This document shows, in pieces, positions 13,001-14,767 of a stretch of 14,767 bases of DNA. The DNA is taken from contig JAIOTG010000055.1 in the NCBI GenBank assembly GCA_021106995.1, forward strand, positions 1-14,767, written 5' to 3'. The notes below the pieces were generated by a model. The model had not been told where the DNA came from and made no database searches. It saw nothing but the letters and a program-made list of their open reading frames with translations. The first letter of the stretch is position 1, and every line of letters starts with the position of its first letter. This DNA is from a bacterium. GTDB lineage: Bacteria > Patescibacteriota > Patescibacteriia > Patescibacteriales > JAGXOH01. The translations under genes and the position numbers were made by a program.

Positions 13001-14767
13001 CACCGTTATCAGGTCCACACCAGTCGCTCCAAGCCGTAGGACTACCAATGTCTGGTGATGTCCTAATTTGAAAAGCAACACTAGAGGAACCAGGCCTGTC
13101 TTCTACCCAGGTTAAATTCCTCACCATATTTCTACTATCATCACTATTAAAAGGAGAAGAAATAAGAGCGGACACATTAGTACTAATTGCCACTCTGTCC
13201 AAACTTGGAGACCTGCTTAAATCATCAGTTCCTAAAATTGCATGGTATTGAATATATCTATTTCCATCAAAGAAATCCAAGCTATCCCAATTAAATACTG
13301 ATTGCCAAGTAGTCCAACTAGCATCTACTGAGGATACATTTCCAGCTCTAACTTGAAAGTTACGAACCGAAGTATCGGCAGGTATTTGATTTATCCATCT
13401 TATAGTACCGAAATCACTAGGATGATGAGAGTCCATTATTCTAGAAGTAAAGGTGCTCTCATAAATACGCGGAGAATTATCAGGAATATCATATTGAAGC
13501 GTGGTACTGGAAATAGAAGGTAAATTTATACCCGAGATTGAGTCTGCTATAAGCATAGCCCTATATTGCATATATTGATCATCAGTACCAAACCTAAACA
13601 TCGTCTCTTCTTTTTCTGACCCAAGTGGATCAGTATAAAAAGAATAGATATCACAAACACCAGAAGTATTTTCAGAAACCGGCTCCGGACCACACCAAGA
13701 TGTCCAATTAATACCATCGGGAGAGGTACGAATTTGGTAAAGAACATCATCGGAACTAGCATTTTGAGTCTCATCCCACCTTAAATCATCAACTAAATTA
13801 TTACTATCATCACTGTCATAAACAGAAGAAACAAGTGTAGAGACATTACTATTAATAACTACCTTATCTAAACTAGAAGTTAAAGATAAATCATCGGTTC
13901 CTAAAGTGGTTCTATACTGAACATATCTACTACCATCACAAAAATCCAAGGAACTCCCATTGGAAACATTTTGCCAGCCAGAAGTCCACAGACTAGGATC
14001 CGAAGTGCTTCCTGATCTAACTTGAATAGTTAGAGATGTATTAGGCGGGACAACTTCTTCCCAGTCTATATTCCCAAAATCAGGATCATAATAATGAGTA
14101 TCAAATATTCTGGAAGTGAACACACTCTCATAAATACGTTCTATATTTTTAGGCACATCATAATCAAAGTCAACTTGAGATATAAGCGGTATTTGGCTAC
14201 CTCCTACAAAATCCGACATTAAAACTGCTTTATATTGCATATACTGATCGTTTATTGTATCTAAAAACATACTATCTATGGACTGTGTGGCTGTTGGATT
14301 AGAATAAAATTCTTCAGTTTCACAACTTGAAGTAGAATCTTCTCCAAGTTGCTCAGGACCGCACCAAGAAGTCCAATTAACATTATTAGGAGATGTGCGA
14401 ACTTGAAAAACAACGTCTCCACCATTTAATTGTTCAGTCCAGGACAAATCAACAATTCCAGCTCTAATATCTTGAGTGTCAAAAGAAGAAGAAATTAAAG
14501 CAGAAACATTAATTTCTATAGCCACTTTATCTAAACTAGGCGTTTGAGATAAATTATCTGTTCCTAAAATAACATGATACTGAATATATCTATTACCATC
14601 AAAAATAGACAAATCCTGACCGTCTGTAACCCACCTCCAAGTAGTCCAAGAAGAATCTGGAGTGGGAACATTTCCGACCCGAACCTCAAACTGTCTAATT
14701 GATGTTTCGTCAGGAATAGTATCTTCCCAATCTATAATACCAAAGTCAGCTGGATGATTAGCATCTA
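10035..14767 (-). CDS. Giant secreted repeat protein, N-terminus beyond window (probable surface adhesin/scaffold)
   Basis: At least 1,576 residues, open to the right edge; the true start is not in the window (the TTG at 14612 is only an internal codon). Residues below count from that codon. Residues before about 852 form tandem beta-rich modules of about 221 residues. Each has an A half with YES.FTSRIFD, W..W and RYIQYH.ILGTDDLS, and a B half with FQIRTSP, WCGP and DQYMQYKA.L. The rest is non-repetitive: an Ig-like region (about 852-995) with DYEIRDDDYDPA; a stretch (about 1096-1262) with FSGFAYTDDGWISF and VYGWALLNDNWIKL, resembling the GWAWSxNIGWISF motif of CPR surface proteins; a fibronectin-III-like part (about 1270-1380, YSWRVRAADSFGLWSAW); and a C-terminal PKD-like domain ending LPDWIEVKTRD. 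No LPxTG or C-terminal membrane anchor is visible. It heads the pseudopilin cluster, so a PilY1-like tip or adhesin role is a reasonable inference, not shown. Stop TAG. Confidence 0.85.
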   Translation of the reverse strand, partial: DANHPADFGIIDWEDTIPDETSIRQFEVRVGNVPTPDSSWTTWRWVTDGQDLSIFDGNRYIQYHVILGTDNLSQTPSLDKVAIEINVSALISSSFDTQDIRAGIVDLSWTEQLNGGDVVFQVRTSPNNVNWTSWCGPEQLGEDSTSSCETEEFYSNPTATQSIDSMFLDTINDQYMQYKAVLMSDFVGGSQIPLISQVDFDYDVPKNIERIYESVFTSRIFDTHYYDPDFGNIDWEEVVPPNTSLTIQVRSGSTSDPSLWTSGWQNVSNGSSLDFCDGSRYVQYRTTLGTDDLSLTSSLDKVVINSNVSTLVSSVYDSDDSNNLVDDLRWDETQNASSDDVLYQIRTSPDGINWTSWCGPEPVSENTSGVCDIYSFYTDPLGSEKEETMFRFGTDDQYMQYRAMLIADSISGINLPSISSTTLQYDIPDNSPRIYESTFTSRIMDSHHPSDFGTIRWINQIPADTSVRNFQVRAGNVSSVDASWTTWQSVFNWDSLDFFDGNRYIQYHAILGTDDLSRSPSLDRVAISTNVSALISSPFNSDDSRNMVRNLTWVEDRPGSSSVAFQIRTSPDIGSPTAWSDWCGPDNGGSGCDSESFFTNPSATKTIDNMFYDYVGDQYMQYKAILMSDSAGGGDLPSVSTTSLEYEPPIRSPRDYESTFTSRIFDLGNPFDLGGIYWNEIVPADTSIRIFARFGTGLNLGSITWSSGYEYVHDWEEIPSNEIEFGNDLLGVVIPEGYDGSRFVQYQVILGTDDLSRTPSFDKFLVEYFGGHLTSSVYSASAGQVDQMAITGISWEENWDNGELGDKFKLNLRTSSLPLNILGSEWIGVATSTFSAGSDCSVSASGTNQVVTCDISRIDQTLRDNNLDNVMQYRLDFFVSEDTSLGRANFSNFQEIKIDYLKNSPPEFGSVTSSQETIFDTEPGKVKIDYEIRDDDYDPATSYTYITPYFEYSSDGGSSWNSISSTSLVFATTSIQGDFRDYNSDGSLDVRVNESTYIRYLAYWDAKNDLPGIYATGTDIQIRIMADDWEAMFNRSTSTAMSFDLDTKDPSYSGNPISISGISAGTNYTTATITLTSFVDDSDLFRKIGFDQELLRNNPGFAWSDQFGGSGISTTIQLQTNPDIVYARVTDLYNNGAPIFGVASDHNVEGYAYDSLLGGNSFANFSCYYDTFNNCTPTSTFGVNIDRYTMNFSGFAYTDDGWISFESSSTPPDNYDFNVDCLDDYTCDGSSVPPCTACYNPQDGNVYGWALLNDNWIKLRGGVTGGDADVLLNRDNGEFEGLARSTSSPSIDYLYFNNLTEGVARNDPEGFLYKVILVNQSPPTITSLVTRIASSSDLCEDILDALNVNLEWEISDSDPLERSIAYEADVSDTTPVIIVSISGTTSPSAAIMGGSVALSGSQLDYDSDYSWRVRAADSFGLWSAWVDFDYSLPNHDILNYGLITDSDGNPQTFTTYLHEFPEPYFRWIPEEINQNTPIVFTATSSIIWSVFNPAPPSPSPFSTSSYQSLLWNTNDSSRVDIYSTTTPTTTIKFKFTSSTPVNVILSITDLDGYSCSTSSDFNINVLPDWIEVKTRD
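12060..14767 (-). repeat. Tandem array of ~663-bp coding supermodules
   Basis: Units begin at the YES.FTSRIFD motif: 14132-13464 (669 bp), 13463-12801 (663 bp), 12800 to about 12060 (longer, divergent), plus a partial unit 14767-14133. Units are mostly similar at protein level, but DNA identity survives in places: the 20 bases at 12781-12800 recur exactly at 13444-13463, 663 bases away, and TATTGCATATATTGATC near 12900 recurs at the same spacing. Each B half has two Cys 9-13 residues apart (84/97, 307/320, 532/541, 789/802, counted from the codon at 14612), probably a disulfide. The array may continue past the right edge. Confidence 0.88.

Noticed and set aside
14610..14612. TTG as start of the giant repeat protein
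   Set aside because: The frame stays open to the window edge, and the upstream 50 codons (e.g. PADFGIIDWEDTIP) match the same part of another repeat unit, so it is an internal Leu codon.
1..14767. CRISPR, mobile element, or defence system
   Set aside because: No short spaced direct repeats, transposase, integrase, toxin-antitoxin or nuclease genes were seen; the only tandem repeats are coding modules of the giant protein.

Overview
The window looks like chromosomal DNA from a Patescibacteria/CPR genome, most likely Parcubacteria. It is AT-rich (about one third G+C, judged by eye). All genes lie on the minus strand with short gaps. Most starts have no Shine-Dalgarno sequence. The pseudopilin set and a large surface protein carrying 'GxAxxxxGWISF'-type motifs are typical of that group. 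The lineage is inferred from gene content; no 16S or marker tree was possible. The genetic code appears standard: ten genes run full length with no in-frame TGA. Of the nine complete stop codons whose genes start in the window plus that of the edge gene, all are TAA or TAG.

In the direction of transcription (right to left), the window opens inside a very large secreted repeat protein (14767-10035), whose N-terminus lies beyond the edge. Four small prepilin-like genes follow, resembling FimT/GspH, PilV/GspI, PilW/GspJ and PilX. The spacing is tight (8, 36 and 6 bases, then an 8-base overlap), so the five genes look like one unit. It probably encodes a type IV pilus or pseudopilus tip complex together with a surface adhesin or scaffold. 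A housekeeping run comes next: ligA (NAD+-dependent DNA ligase), gatC and gatA (tRNA-dependent amidotransferase; gatB is not here) and tRNA-Ser(GGA).

A promoter candidate then precedes secD-secF, the proton-driven accessory part of the Sec translocon. This SecD carries about 240 extra residues in its extracytoplasmic region, holding one intact-looking PpiC/parvulin prolyl isomerase domain and a degenerate one before it. secDF ends at a clear intrinsic terminator whose T-tract runs into the -35 box of a near-consensus promoter for proS (prolyl-tRNA synthetase), which is cut by the left edge.

Two functional themes meet here. One is export and folding of extracytoplasmic proteins (SecDF with a built-in isomerase). 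The other is a surface appendage (pseudopilins plus giant protein) that needs that export route. The most unusual items are the SecD-parvulin fusion, the giant repeat protein at the head of the minor-pilin operon, and a Tyr-to-Leu change in the NMN-binding site of LigA. No CRISPR array, insertion sequence, phage gene or other mobile element was seen. There is no gene-free stretch over 300 bases; the longest gap (642-821) holds the terminator and promoter described.
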